From: a bacterium
GTDB taxonomy: Bacteria > Bacillota > Negativicutes > Acidaminococcales > Acidaminococcaceae
Reading direction: 5' to 3'
Length of the DNA stretch: 11,746 nucleotides
NCBI GenBank assembly: GCA_004562175.1
Contig: SFRS01000008.1
Coordinates: 1-11,746, forward strand
Shown here: positions 1 through 6,624 of the stretch, in pieces
Position numbering within the stretch: position 1 is the stretch's first letter
Layout: the number at the start of each line of letters is the position of its first letter
Translations under genes and position numbers: made by a program
The notes under the pieces: generated by a model
The model's input: the letters and a program-made list of their open reading frames with translations, nothing else
What the model was told of the DNA's origin: nothing
The model's database searches: none

Positions 1-15
1 TCTGGTGGAGATAAG
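1..15. repeat. 15-bp direct repeat, copy 1 (tRNA 3'-end repeat)
   Basis: The bases tctggtggagataag recur exactly at 99-113, 98 bp away. Both copies cover a tRNA acceptor 3' strand plus CCA and two bases beyond. Similarity stops sharply at base 16. A short direct repeat covering a tRNA 3' end is what site-specific integration at tRNA genes leaves, but it could also come from decay of a tandem tRNA gene. The window edge hides what follows. Confidence 0.85.
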
Positions 16-30
16 CGGGATCGAACCGCT
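3..30 (-). pseudogene. Truncated tRNA 3' end (T arm + acceptor strand + CCA)
   Basis: Read on the minus strand, this stretch holds a perfect T stem (AGCGG with CCGCT) around the loop TTCGATC. The acceptor 3' strand TATCTCC, a discriminator A and CCA follow. Upstream, where the D arm and anticodon arm should be, there is only unrelated sequence (minus strand ...CAGACAAACAAAAAAC), and no 5' acceptor strand can be found at the right distance. So this is the last 28 nt of a tRNA, not a gene. The acceptor strand is identical to that of tRNA-Ala at 101-176, but the T stem differs (tRNA-Ala has AGGAG/CTCCT), so it is not a simple local duplication of the whole arm. It could be an attachment-site remnant, the displaced 3' end of a tRNA, or a decayed tandem tRNA. 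Confidence 0.7.
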
Positions 31-54
31 GTTTTTTGTTTGTCTGAAGGGGCT

Positions 55-88
55 CATAAAGAAAGCACCATAACCTAAGTTATGGTGC
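55..88 (-). terminator. Intrinsic terminator of tRNA-Ala
   Basis: The minus strand has a perfect 10-bp stem GCACCATAAC / GTTATGGTGC with a TTAG loop (65-88), followed by TTTCTTTATG. A purine-rich AAGAAAG on the 5' side can extend the stem against the T tract. It lies 12 nt past the CCA end of tRNA-Ala. It probably also ends transcription from the six-gene operon upstream, for which I see no terminator of its own. Confidence 0.75.
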
Positions 89-100
89 GTAGCTTTCTTC

Positions 101-176
<76 letters not shown>

Positions 177-190
177 AAAAGACAAATATA

Positions 191-219
191 ATGTTACAGG
201 AAAATGATGCTTTTGTCAA
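191..219 (-). promoter_or_regulatory. Promoter of tRNA-Ala
   Basis: A perfect -35 TTGACA (214-219) is followed after exactly 17 nt by TAACAT (191-196, 4 of 6 to TATAAT). The tRNA 5' end lies 14 nt past the -10, leaving a very short leader, as is usual for tRNA genes. It sits in the gap after the racemase stop codon. Confidence 0.7.
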
Positions 220-238
220 GAAAAAATTATAGCTAAGC

Positions 239-967
239 TCACATTTTTCCCCCGCTCCAGCTCCGCTGTCGCTCCGGTGGCGCCGGATACGCCCGGCGGC
301 TGGTGGCGAGCCCCTGCCGCACCAAGCCTTCTGCCGCAGCCACAGCTGCCACGGCAGCGTCGATGACGGGCACGCCCAGCCGCCTCTCCAAAGGCTTCGC
401 CAAGCCCAAAAAGGACAAGCAGCCCAAAATGAGCACCTGCACACCGCCTTCTTCCAAAAGCTTGGCGCCAGCCTCCGCCAGCAGCTCCACGGCTCGCTCC
501 CGCTCGCCCCAAGGGTCCACCGCCTCGCCCAAGCCGCCGATGGCGGCGATGCGAGCCGGGTTCACCCCGCACTGCTCCACGAAAAGGCGCTTTTCCGGCG
601 TGCGCAGGGCGCTGGCCAGCAGCAGCCCCGCCTGGCGCCCCACCAGGGGCGCCACAAGGCAGGCTGCCTGCCCCGCGCCCACCACGGGGATGGAGAGCAG
701 TTCACGACAAGCGTCCAGCGCCGGGTCGCTAAAGCAATAAATAACCACCGCGTCATAGCCCTCCCTTTGCGCTCGCAGAGCCATGGTGATGATTTCCGGC
801 GCTGCCAGCGCCACATCAAGAGCAGAATCAATTTCGATTTTATTTTGCGTCAGGCACTCCATGGTGAGCTCCACATCGGGCCCCACATGCGCGCTGAGCA
901 GCCGGCACCGCGTGGCCAGCTGCTCAGGAGTAACCCCATAATCAGGATTAATAATAAATATCTTCAT
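239..967 (-). CDS. Asp/Glu/hydantoin racemase family protein (HyuE-like)
   Basis: This is a 242-residue cytosolic protein of the Asp/Glu/hydantoin racemase superfamily, cofactor-independent enzymes that use two cysteines to move a proton at a stereocentre. The N-terminus MKIFIINPDYG matches the family's INPN start. The first catalytic Cys is C78 in IYCFSDP, and the second is C183 in ILGCLSFLGL. The C-terminus GVPVIDAAVAAVAAAEGLV followed by a TSRRAYPAPP-like tail matches the hydantoin/allantoin racemase branch. Length is normal. It is the last gene of the six-gene operon, starting 3 nt after the ATPase stop. Its ribosome site is weak (GGTG), suggesting translational coupling. The coding sequence is strikingly GC-rich (about 77% over 481-540) compared with the transporter genes. 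Substrates known for relatives include hydantoins, allantoin and acidic amino acids. The motif pattern favours a cyclic ureide or hydantoin, but the exact substrate is not determined. Confidence 0.85.
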   Translation of the reverse strand: MKIFIINPDYGVTPEQLATRCRLLSAHVGPDVELTMECLTQNKIEIDSALDVALAAPEIITMALRAQREGYDAVVIYCFSDPALDACRELLSIPVVGAGQAACLVAPLVGRQAGLLLASALRTPEKRLFVEQCGVNPARIAAIGGLGEAVDPWGERERAVELLAEAGAKLLEEGGVQVLILGCLSFLGLAKPLERRLGVPVIDAAVAAVAAAEGLVRQGLATSRRAYPAPPERQRSWSGGKM

Positions 968-970
968 CTT

Positions 971-1696
971 TTACACCAAAATAGAAGCCAAGAATTTCTT
1001 TGCTCTGTCGGTTTTGGGGTGGTTGAAAACCTCATCCGGGGTGCCGCTTTCAATCAAATAGCCCCCGTCCATGAAGTACACCGTATCGGAAACGTCCTTG
1101 GCAAAGCCCATTTCGTGGGTGACCAACACCATGGTGATACCCGTGTTGGCCAGCTGCTTGATAACATCCAGCACCTCCTTGACCATTTCCGGGTCCAGAG
1201 CGCTGGTGGGCTCGTCTAAGAGCAAAACCTTGGGCTCCATGCACAGAGCACGGGCAATGGCCACACGCTGCTTTTGGCCGCCGCTCAAGCGGCTGGGATA
1301 TTCGTTGGCCTTGTCGCTCAAATTGACCTTGGCCAAGAGCTTCATAGCCTTTTCCGTAGCCTCGGCCTTGGACAGCTTGTTCACCACTCTGGGTGCATAG
1401 GTCATGTTTTCCAGCACCGTCATATTGGCAAAAAGGTTAAAATGCTGGAAGACCATGCAGGCGTTCTTACGAATGTCCTCAATACGCACCTTCTCGTTGA
1501 CAATATCCTGTCCCTCGAAGATGATGGCGCCCCCAGTGGGCTGCTCCAAAAGGTTGATGCAGCGCAGCAGGGTGGATTTGCCACTGCCGGAGGAGCCGAT
1601 GATGGTCACGACCTCGCCCTTATGGATGGTGAGGGAAACGTCCTTTAAGACCTCCAAATCACCAAAGCTTTTTGACAGGTGTTTAATCTCAATCAC
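971..1696 (-). CDS. Polar amino acid ABC transporter, ATP-binding protein (GlnQ-like)
   Basis: This 241-residue ATPase of the polar amino acid uptake family powers import by the permease encoded just upstream. All nucleotide-binding motifs are intact. The Walker A is GSSGSGKS (34-41) and the Q-loop glutamine is Q84 in MVFQHFNLF. The signature is LSGGQKQR (137-144), Walker B is [12 protein letters not shown] (157-168), and the H-loop is H194 in VTHEMGFA. Length is typical for GlnQ/ArtP-type subunits, and there is no C-terminal regulatory extension. Its ATG overlaps the end of the permease gene by 8 nt, a common coupling arrangement in these operons. The family is certain. Which amino acid or derivative is carried cannot be read from this subunit. 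Confidence 0.95.
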   Translation of the reverse strand: MIEIKHLSKSFGDLEVLKDVSLTIHKGEVVTIIGSSGSGKSTLLRCINLLEQPTGGAIIFEGQDIVNEKVRIEDIRKNACMVFQHFNLFANMTVLENMTYAPRVVNKLSKAEATEKAMKLLAKVNLSDKANEYPSRLSGGQKQRVAIARALCMEPKVLLLDEPTSALDPEMVKEVLDVIKQLANTGITMVLVTHEMGFAKDVSDTVYFMDGGYLIESGTPDEVFNHPKTDRAKKFLASILV

Positions 1697-2345
1697 TGAC
1701 GCGCACCTTCTTTTCTAACAAAGAGCCCAAAAAGTTCAGGGCCATAACCAAAACATAATAAACAGCAGCTGCCACGATGAAGGCCTCGAAGGCTCTGAAG
1801 GTTTTCGCCTGGATCAAATCCGCCCAGCGCAGGGTGTCGGCCACGCCGATGACGGAAACAAGGCTGGAGTCCTTCAAAAGCATGATGCTTTCGTTGACCA
1901 AGGAGGGCAGCGCATTTTTAATAGCTTGGGGCAGAATGATGTCCAAAAGGAAGCGATGCTTGGGCACACCAAGGCTCATAGCACCCTCCCATTGTCCCTT
2001 GTCCACCGCCAAAATGCCGCCGCGCAGTGCTTCGGAAATATAAGCCGCGGAGTTGAGACCGAAGGACAGCACGCCGGCCTCCAAAGCGCTGATGGTATAG
2101 CTGGTCAGCTGGGGCGTGGCGAAATAAATCAGCATCAGCTGCACCAAAAGCGGGGTGCCGCGAAAGACTGATATATAGGCCTTGGCCAAAAAGGACAGGA
2201 TTTTACTTTTGGACAGAGTAATCAGAGCCAGAATAAAGCCGCCCAAAAAGCCCATGATGGTGGAAAAGAAGGTGAACTTCAGCGTGATCCACACCGCGGA
2301 GGCCAAAAGCGGGAAATAGGGCTCCAATACGGAAAAATCTAACAT
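1689..2345 (-). CDS. Polar amino acid ABC transporter, permease (HisM/GlnP-type)
   Basis: This 218-residue inner-membrane permease of the His/Glu/Gln/Arg uptake family probably acts as a homodimer, because only one permease gene is present. The conserved [10 protein letters not shown] lies at 61-70. The EAA loop that contacts the ATPase runs from E105 to G126 (EALRGG...GAMSLG) and is followed by [15 protein letters not shown]. About five hydrophobic segments are visible, around residues 13-41, 51-76, 86-103, 150-170 and 187-210. The SD AAGGAG lies 8 nt before the ATG. The gene starts 12 nt after the binding-protein stop and overlaps the ATPase gene by 8 nt. No defects are seen. Confidence 0.93.
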   Translation of the reverse strand: MLDFSVLEPYFPLLASAVWITLKFTFFSTIMGFLGGFILALITLSKSKILSFLAKAYISVFRGTPLLVQLMLIYFATPQLTSYTISALEAGVLSFGLNSAAYISEALRGGILAVDKGQWEGAMSLGVPKHRFLLDIILPQAIKNALPSLVNESIMLLKDSSLVSVIGVADTLRWADLIQAKTFRAFEAFIVAAAVYYVLVMALNFLGSLLEKKVRVSD

Positions 2346-2357
2346 GTATACCGCTCC

Positions 2358-3179
2358 TTACAGCTTGGCAATTTCCAAGTCCTTGATAGCAGCTTCGTAT
2401 TGCTTGGTTGCTTCTTCACCCAAGTGCTTCACGAGGATTTTGTGCAGCTCGCCATTGGTGCGCATTTCCTTCAGCAGTGCGTTGACCTTTTCGGTGTCCT
2501 TGGAGTTCTTGGGCAGGGCGATAGCAAAGGTGTCGTCCTTCACTACAGCGCCTTGCAGCACGTGCAGCTCAATATCAGCATTTTGCTTTACGAAAACAGC
2601 AGCTTGGGAGGAGTCGAAGAGACCGGCAGCCAAACGACCATTTTTGATGTCCTGCACTACCAGCGGAGTGGTATCCAGCTCTACAACCTCGATGCCACCG
2701 GCAGCCTTCAGCTCTTTAGCATAGGTGGTGCCCATGGAAGCGCCGGCCTTTTTGCCCTTCAGCTTGGCCATGGAGTCAATGTTGGCACCCTTTTTGCAAA
2801 TCAATGCCTTCATGGGGAAGTAGTAGGGCTTGGAGAAGTCCACTACCTTCATACGCTCGTCGGTGGGAGAAATGGCAGAAATAATCACGTCAGCGCGACC
2901 GCTTTGCAGGGTCGGTACCAGGGACGCAAATTTCATGTCGGTGAATTCGATTTTTTTGTTCATTTTTTTGGCCAGATATTCAGCGATATCGATGTCCACA
3001 CCTTGGTATTCCTTGGTGCCTTCCTTGACGGATTCAAAGGGAGGGAAGGTGGAGTTGATGGCTACAACCCATTTGTCACCCTTGGCATCAGCCTTGGGAG
3101 CTTCCTTCTTTTCACCGCCGCAGCCCACTAACATCATAGCCAGCATGGCCGTTGCCAATAATGCAAATAATTTTTTCAT
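2358..3179 (-). CDS. Amino acid ABC transporter substrate-binding lipoprotein
   Basis: This is a 273-residue extracytoplasmic solute-binding protein of family 3 (SBP_bac_3). A lipoprotein signal peptide (MKKLFALLAT...) ends in the lipobox LVGC with C20 as the lipidated residue, then a charged linker (GGEKKEAPKADAKGDK). The mature domain starts at WVVAINSTFPPFE. The contacts for an alpha-amino acid are both present: R109 in ISPTDERMKVVDFS, which in this family binds the alpha-carboxylate, and D189 in AGLFDSSQA, which binds the alpha-amino group. This argues that the ligand has amino-acid character. Its SD GAAGAGGGG lies 8 nt before the ATG. It begins 21 nt after the hydrolase stop. A TATAAT at 3219-3224 could be an internal -10, but no -35 goes with it. 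Confidence 0.93.
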   Translation of the reverse strand: MKKLFALLATAMLAMMLVGCGGEKKEAPKADAKGDKWVVAINSTFPPFESVKEGTKEYQGVDIDIAEYLAKKMNKKIEFTDMKFASLVPTLQSGRADVIISAISPTDERMKVVDFSKPYYFPMKALICKKGANIDSMAKLKGKKAGASMGTTYAKELKAAGGIEVVELDTTPLVVQDIKNGRLAAGLFDSSQAAVFVKQNADIELHVLQGAVVKDDTFAIALPKNSKDTEKVNALLKEMRTNGELHKILVKHLGEEATKQYEAAIKDLEIAKL

Positions 3180-3200
3180 GTTTCATACCCCTCTTCATAT

Positions 3201-4034
3201 TTAATATTTTACTCCTATATTATACCCTTTTTGGGCTAATACATGCTTTGCTACGGCCTCATCCGTGGTAATCCAAGCGTTGATGTCCTTGGCGTGGTGC
3301 AAAAAGTCACGCAGGGCACGCACATACCCGGGGCGGCCAATAAATTGCGGATGCATGACGAAGTTCAGCATGCGTCCTTCCTCAGCCAAAGCGTCGATTT
3401 CGTCCTGCCAAATCTGCACCATTTCCCTGCCGCTGCGCAAATAATAATGCTCGGGGTGCTGCAGGGTGTACATATCATAGGAGGTGTCATCCACCACCCC
3501 GTCCTTGGGCAGCTCCACAATGGGGATTTCCTTGCCAGCTATATCCAGCAGGAAGGGACCGTCATTGTTGCGCCAGTTGGAGGAATAGATGATGCCCCGG
3601 TCCAGCCACAGCTGCTTGTGGAAGTCGTGGATGATGCCGTCGGGCATGCGCACGCCCACAGGACGCTTGCCGGTGAGCTTACGAAAAATCGCGTCCACCT
3701 TGTCCATGAGAGCGCTTTCCTCGGCATAGGTGTCCATGACCTCGTGCATGTAGCCATGGTAGCCGATTTCGTGGCCCTGCTCAGCAATATATTGGATAAT
3801 TTCCGGATGGATTTCCGCCGTGTAGGCGGTGGTGAAGAAGGTGGCACGGAGACCTTCCTCCTCCAGCATGTTCAAAATGCGGGGCAGCGCCTGCTTGGTG
3901 GCATATAGGCCACGGGACATGTGCACCAGATGGCGGGCGTTGATGGCGTTGCGAGTGAGCCACAAGGTCTCCGCATCAATATCAAAGGACAGGCACAGAG
4001 CCATGCTCTTGCCTTGGGGCCAGTGCCAATTCAT
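3201..4034 (-). CDS. NodB/PuuE-fold polysaccharide deacetylase family hydrolase (second of pair)
   Basis: This 277-residue member of the polysaccharide deacetylase superfamily belongs to the branch with PuuE-type allantoinases, cyclic imide hydrolases and HpPgdA-like proteins. Metal and catalytic residues are visible. D18 and D20 lie in SFDID, H93 and H97 in GYHGYMHE, R129 and P131 in GVRMP, and H228 in MHPQ. The family-typical LDRGIIYSSNW is present (144-154). There is no signal peptide or membrane segment, so it probably acts on a small cytosolic molecule. The open frame extends 72 nt upstream, but the ATG at 4034 is preferred. It overlaps the upstream TGA by one base (TGATG), has an AAGGGGGTG ribosome site 7 nt ahead, and gives an N-terminus (MNWHWPQGK) that aligns with the neighbour's KWPSGK. 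Both metal histidines are kept, unlike classical PuuE allantoinases, which lack this metal site. The substrate is unknown. Confidence 0.85.
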   Translation of the reverse strand: MNWHWPQGKSMALCLSFDIDAETLWLTRNAINARHLVHMSRGLYATKQALPRILNMLEEEGLRATFFTTAYTAEIHPEIIQYIAEQGHEIGYHGYMHEVMDTYAEESALMDKVDAIFRKLTGKRPVGVRMPDGIIHDFHKQLWLDRGIIYSSNWRNNDGPFLLDIAGKEIPIVELPKDGVVDDTSYDMYTLQHPEHYYLRSGREMVQIWQDEIDALAEEGRMLNFVMHPQFIGRPGYVRALRDFLHHAKDINAWITTDEAVAKHVLAQKGYNIGVKY

Positions 4035-4882
4035 CAGCGTGCACCCCCTTGTGAGGCGTAAAAGTCCTTGACATAGGCCGCCACCTCGCGACAGGTGGCC
4101 AGCCAAGCACCCTGCTCACGCATGTACTGGATGAAGCGCTCCAGCATGCGCACGCGACTGGCCCGGCCAATGAGCTGGGGATGGAGCTTCAAAACGAAGA
4201 CCTTGTCCCCCTCCTCAGCAAGCTCGTCAAAATTATCACGCCAAATATCATAAACATAGCCCACAGGATAGCTGCAGGTAATGGTCGCCTCGTCGGCATA
4301 GGAAAAATAAAAGAAGGAAAAATCGTCCAAGCTGGGCTCCGTGGGCAGCTCCACGATGCCTGTGTTCTCGTGGATATAGGCCCAATCGCAGTCCTTCAGA
4401 GTGGAGTTATAAAGATATCCACGCTCTGCCATGAGCTCCAAGGCACAGCTTGGCAATACATCCAGCGGACCGCGATAGCCCACGGGCTTGGTGCCGGAAA
4501 TTTGCGCCAGCAAAGCCTCGCTGCGCTCCATGTTGGCCGCTTCCACCGCCGCAGGCGTGTCCACGTCAGCCTCATGCTCGTACCCATGGTAGGCCAGCTC
4601 GTGCCCGGCAGCAGCGATTTGCGCCACCTTGTCAGGGTACAGCTCCACCATTTTCCCCGGTACGAAAAAGGTCGTTTGTAAATTTTGGCGCTGCAGCATG
4701 TCCAAGCAACGCTGTAAACCTTCGTCGGGACCATATTGTCCGCGACTGGTATCAGAAAAACCAATGCTACGCTTGCCAATGACGGACTTGCGCAACAGCT
4801 CCCCATCAAAATCAAAGGTCACCATGACAGCTATGCGCTTTCCTGACGGCCATTTGATGCCGTCTCCGTTTTTCCAGCTCAT
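4034..4882 (-). CDS. NodB/PuuE-fold polysaccharide deacetylase family hydrolase (first of pair)
   Basis: This 282-residue protein is paralogous to the product of the next gene. Visible motifs are TFDFD (D24, D26), AYHGYEHE (H99, H103), GYRGP (R137) and LKLHPQLIGR (H234). These correspond to motifs 1, 2, 3 and 5 of the NodB fold and keep a D/H/H metal set. It has no signal peptide. Family members include hydrolases of amides and cyclic amides (allantoinase PuuE, cyclic imidases) as well as peptidoglycan and chitin deacetylases. The cytosolic location and the neighbouring racemase favour the first group. It is the first gene of the operon. Its ATG follows a GGGAGAGAGG ribosome site by 7 nt, and its TGA shares a base with the next ATG, so the two paralogues are translationally coupled and may form a heteromer. 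Exact substrate undetermined. Confidence 0.85.
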   Translation of the reverse strand: MSWKNGDGIKWPSGKRIAVMVTFDFDGELLRKSVIGKRSIGFSDTSRGQYGPDEGLQRCLDMLQRQNLQTTFFVPGKMVELYPDKVAQIAAAGHELAYHGYEHEADVDTPAAVEAANMERSEALLAQISGTKPVGYRGPLDVLPSCALELMAERGYLYNSTLKDCDWAYIHENTGIVELPTEPSLDDFSFFYFSYADEATITCSYPVGYVYDIWRDNFDELAEEGDKVFVLKLHPQLIGRASRVRMLERFIQYMREQGAWLATCREVAAYVKDFYASQGGAR

Positions 4883-4920
4883 CTGCTAACCTCTCTCCCT
4901 CACATAGCTTTAATATGATT

Positions 4921-4961
4921 AGCTCTAATTATACCAAAAATGCCGCCATAATTAAAGAGCT
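4921..4961 (-). promoter_or_regulatory. Promoter of six-gene operon with overlapping imperfect dyad (putative operator)
   Basis: On the minus strand a perfect TATAAT (4928-4933) lies about 45 nt before the ATG of the first hydrolase gene. The best -35 at 17 nt is only TTTAAT, so activation or weak basal use is likely. An imperfect dyad straddles it: AGCTCTAATTAT at 4921-4932 and ATAATTAAAGAGCT at 4948-4961. The arms are complementary over 12 bases apart from a two-base insertion. One arm covers part of the -10 and the other the -35 region, a typical place for a repressor site. No regulator gene is in the window. Confidence 0.5.
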
Positions 4962-4967
4962 TCTGCA

Positions 4968-5001
4968 TAAAAACAACCTCTGCAAGGGTAATTTGCAGAG
5001 G
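4968..5001 (-). terminator. Intrinsic terminator after metK
   Basis: The minus strand reads CCTCTGCAA, a 7-nt loop, TTGCAGAGG (perfect 9-bp stem, 4977-5001), then TTGTTTTTAT. It lies about 75 nt after the metK stop and separates metK from the promoter of the six-gene operon. The AT-rich stretch 5002-5074 between stop and hairpin holds no gene I can recognise. Confidence 0.9.
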
Positions 5002-5074
5002 TTATGTGCATAATATACCAATACTTACAATTATTATACAAATACTTTAGCTAGTACTTGCGTTTTTGTGCCCA

Positions 5075-6253
5075 TTACAGCCCAGCTTGCTCGCGCAGAG
5101 CAGCAGCCTTGTCGGTGTGCTCCCAGGGCAGGTCCACATCAGTGCGGCCGAAGTGACCATAAGCAGCGGTTTGCTTGTAGATGGGGCGCAGCAAATTCAG
5201 CTCGCGGATGATGCCGGTGGGGCTCAAAGCGAAGTTCTTGCGTACCAATTCCGCAATCTTTTCCTCGTCAATCTTGGCAGTACCAAAGGTTTCCACCAAA
5301 ACGGAAACGGGTTGCGCAACGCCGATAGCATAAGCCAATTGGATTTCGCATTTGTCAGCGAGGCCGGCAGCCACGATGTTTTTAGCTACATAACGAGCTG
5401 CATAGGCAGCGCTGCGGTCTACCTTGGAGGGGTCCTTGCCGGAGAAAGCACCGCCGCCATGACGAGCCATGCCGCCATAGGTATCAACGATGATTTTGCG
5501 ACCGGTCAGGCCGGCGTCGCCTTGGGGACCACCGATAACAAAGCGACCGGTGGGGTTGATGTAATATTTGGTGTTCTCGTCCAGCATTTCGGCAGGAACA
5601 ATGGCCTTGACAACGTTTTCAATCAGGTCCTTTTTGATTTGCTCATGGGTGATTTCCGGAGCATGCTGGGAGGAAATAACGATGGCATCGATGCGAACGG
5701 GTTTGCCATCCACATATTCCACGGTAACTTGGGTCTTGCCATCGGGACGCAGGTAGGGCAGGGTGCCGTTTTTGCGTACTTCGGTCAGGCGCAGAGCCAG
5801 CTTGTTAGCCAAGTAAGCAGGCATGGGCATGTAGCTGTCGGTTTCGTTGGTGGCATAGCCAAACATCATGCCTTGGTCACCGGCGCCGGCTTCTTCCTCG
5901 GAAGCTTTGCCTTCCTTGGCCTCCAAAGCCTTGTCCACGCCCATCGCGATATCGCTGGATTGCTCGTCGATGGAAATCAGCACGCCGCAGGTGTTGCCAT
6001 CGAAGCCGTATTTAGCGCGGTCATAGCCGATATCGATAACGGTTTGGCGGGCAATGCGGGGGATGTCCACATAGCACTTAGTGGAAATTTCACCAAAGAT
6101 ATGGATTTGGCCGGTGGTCACAATGGTTTCGCAGGCTACACGACCCTTGGGGTCTTCCTTGAGGATGGCGTCCAGGACAGCATCGGAAATTTGGTCAGCG
6201 ATTTTATCAGGATGGCCTTCGGTTACGGATTCAGAGGTAAATAATTTTCTCAT
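5075..6253 (-). CDS. metK: S-adenosylmethionine synthetase (methionine adenosyltransferase)
   Basis: This 392-residue full-length enzyme makes S-adenosylmethionine from methionine and ATP in the cytosol, supplying methylation and polyamine synthesis. Signatures are TEGHPDK near the N-terminus (catalytic H14), the [11 protein letters not shown] hexapeptide region (123-133), and the phosphate-binding [19 protein letters not shown] (266-284). The ATG at 6253 follows AAAGGAG by 6 nt. It is a single-gene unit with its own promoter, an S-box riboswitch in the leader and a strong terminator behind it, so high SAM should switch it off. It lies between coaBC upstream and the transporter/hydrolase operon downstream, all in one direction. 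Confidence 0.98.
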   Translation of the reverse strand: MRKLFTSESVTEGHPDKIADQISDAVLDAILKEDPKGRVACETIVTTGQIHIFGEISTKCYVDIPRIARQTVIDIGYDRAKYGFDGNTCGVLISIDEQSSDIAMGVDKALEAKEGKASEEEAGAGDQGMMFGYATNETDSYMPMPAYLANKLALRLTEVRKNGTLPYLRPDGKTQVTVEYVDGKPVRIDAIVISSQHAPEITHEQIKKDLIENVVKAIVPAEMLDENTKYYINPTGRFVIGGPQGDAGLTGRKIIVDTYGGMARHGGGAFSGKDPSKVDRSAAYAARYVAKNIVAAGLADKCEIQLAYAIGVAQPVSVLVETFGTAKIDEEKIAELVRKNFALSPTGIIRELNLLRPIYKQTAAYGHFGRTDVDLPWEHTDKAAALREQAGL

Positions 6254-6310
6254 TTTTGTCTCCTTTCTAAGACGTACACTAGTAAACTACCTTTACACAT
6301 CAAAATGAGG

Positions 6311-6342
6311 AATAAAAAAGGCGTTCTCTGCATGAGAACGCC
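6311..6342 (-). terminator. metK: Riboswitch expression platform: terminator with alternative antiterminator
   Basis: The minus strand forms GGCGTTCTC-ATGCA-GAGAACGCC (perfect 9-bp stem, 6320-6342) followed by TTTTTTATT. The alternative pairing is also visible. The P1 3' strand and following bases (ATGAGGATGC, 6358-6367) can pair over 10 bp with GCGTTCTCAT (6332-6341), which contains most of the terminator 5' arm. Aptamer closure by SAM therefore frees the terminator arm and stops transcription before metK. A 12-nt palindrome, TGCTTTAAAGCA, spans the junction at 6349-6360. Confidence 0.93.
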
Positions 6343-6362
6343 GTAAATTGCTTTAAAGCATC

Positions 6363-6470
6363 CTCATCTCACAGCTAAAGTACTGCAGGACTTAGCACCG
6401 TTTTACGGACATCACTCCGCAATGGTTGCTGCGGCTTCACAGGGCCATTCCCTCCACCGCTCTTGATGAG
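6363..6470 (-). ncRNA. SAM-I (S-box) riboswitch aptamer
   Basis: On the minus strand the S-box consensus elements appear in order. P1 5' strand CTCATC (6465-6470) is followed by AGAGCGGTGGAGGGAATGG (k-turn region), CCCTGTGAAGCC and GCAACC. Then come GGTGCTAAGTCCTGCAG and the closing P1 strand GATGAG (6363-6368). The family binds S-adenosylmethionine and ends transcription when SAM is plentiful. Its place directly before metK fits feedback control of SAM synthesis. All core blocks are present, so it should be functional. Confidence 0.97.
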
Positions 6471-6492
6471 TATTATTCATTTCACCTTGCAC

Positions 6493-6521
6493 ATTATAAT
6501 ACATTTTGCCCATGATGGCAA
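6493..6521 (-). promoter_or_regulatory. Promoter of the riboswitch-metK unit
   Basis: On the minus strand the -35 TTGCCA (6516-6521, 5 of 6) is followed after 17 nt by a perfect TATAAT (6493-6498). Transcription would start about 15 nt before the aptamer. The rest of the gap up to the coaBC stop (6535-6624) is AT-rich, with a GCAAAATTTTGC palindrome (6554-6565) but no convincing terminator for coaBC. Confidence 0.85.
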
Positions 6522-6624
6522 TAGGCTTTGACAAAATTTCACAGCTTTTCCGCGCAAAATTTTGCTTTCCAAGCTCCTATTTCTTATCGAGACAAGATAT
6601 TTATAAGCATCTACTTATTACGGG

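Noticed and set aside
3..78. A complete second tRNA ending at base 3
   Set aside because: The bases about 76 nt upstream do not pair with TATCTCC, and no D or anticodon arm can be drawn. Only the 3' 28 nt are tRNA-like.
2400..3131. A long plus-strand open frame opposite the solute-binding protein gene
   Set aside because: It is a shadow frame with no family signature, covering a gene with an intact lipobox and ligand residues.
3219..3224. A TATAAT before the solute-binding protein gene as an internal promoter
   Set aside because: No -35 at 16-18 nt and no TGn extension; it lies within the end of the hydrolase coding sequence. Possible but unsupported.
4035..4106. A 24-codon N-terminal extension of the second hydrolase
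   Set aside because: It lies inside the first hydrolase gene in another frame. The ATG at 4034 has a ribosome site and aligns with the paralogue's N-terminus.
5066..6244. A 392-codon open frame on the plus strand, as long as metK and opposite it
   Set aside because: It is the antisense shadow of metK, caused by codon bias keeping stops out of that frame. metK has every family motif, a riboswitch, an SD and a terminator, while this frame has no recognisable domain.
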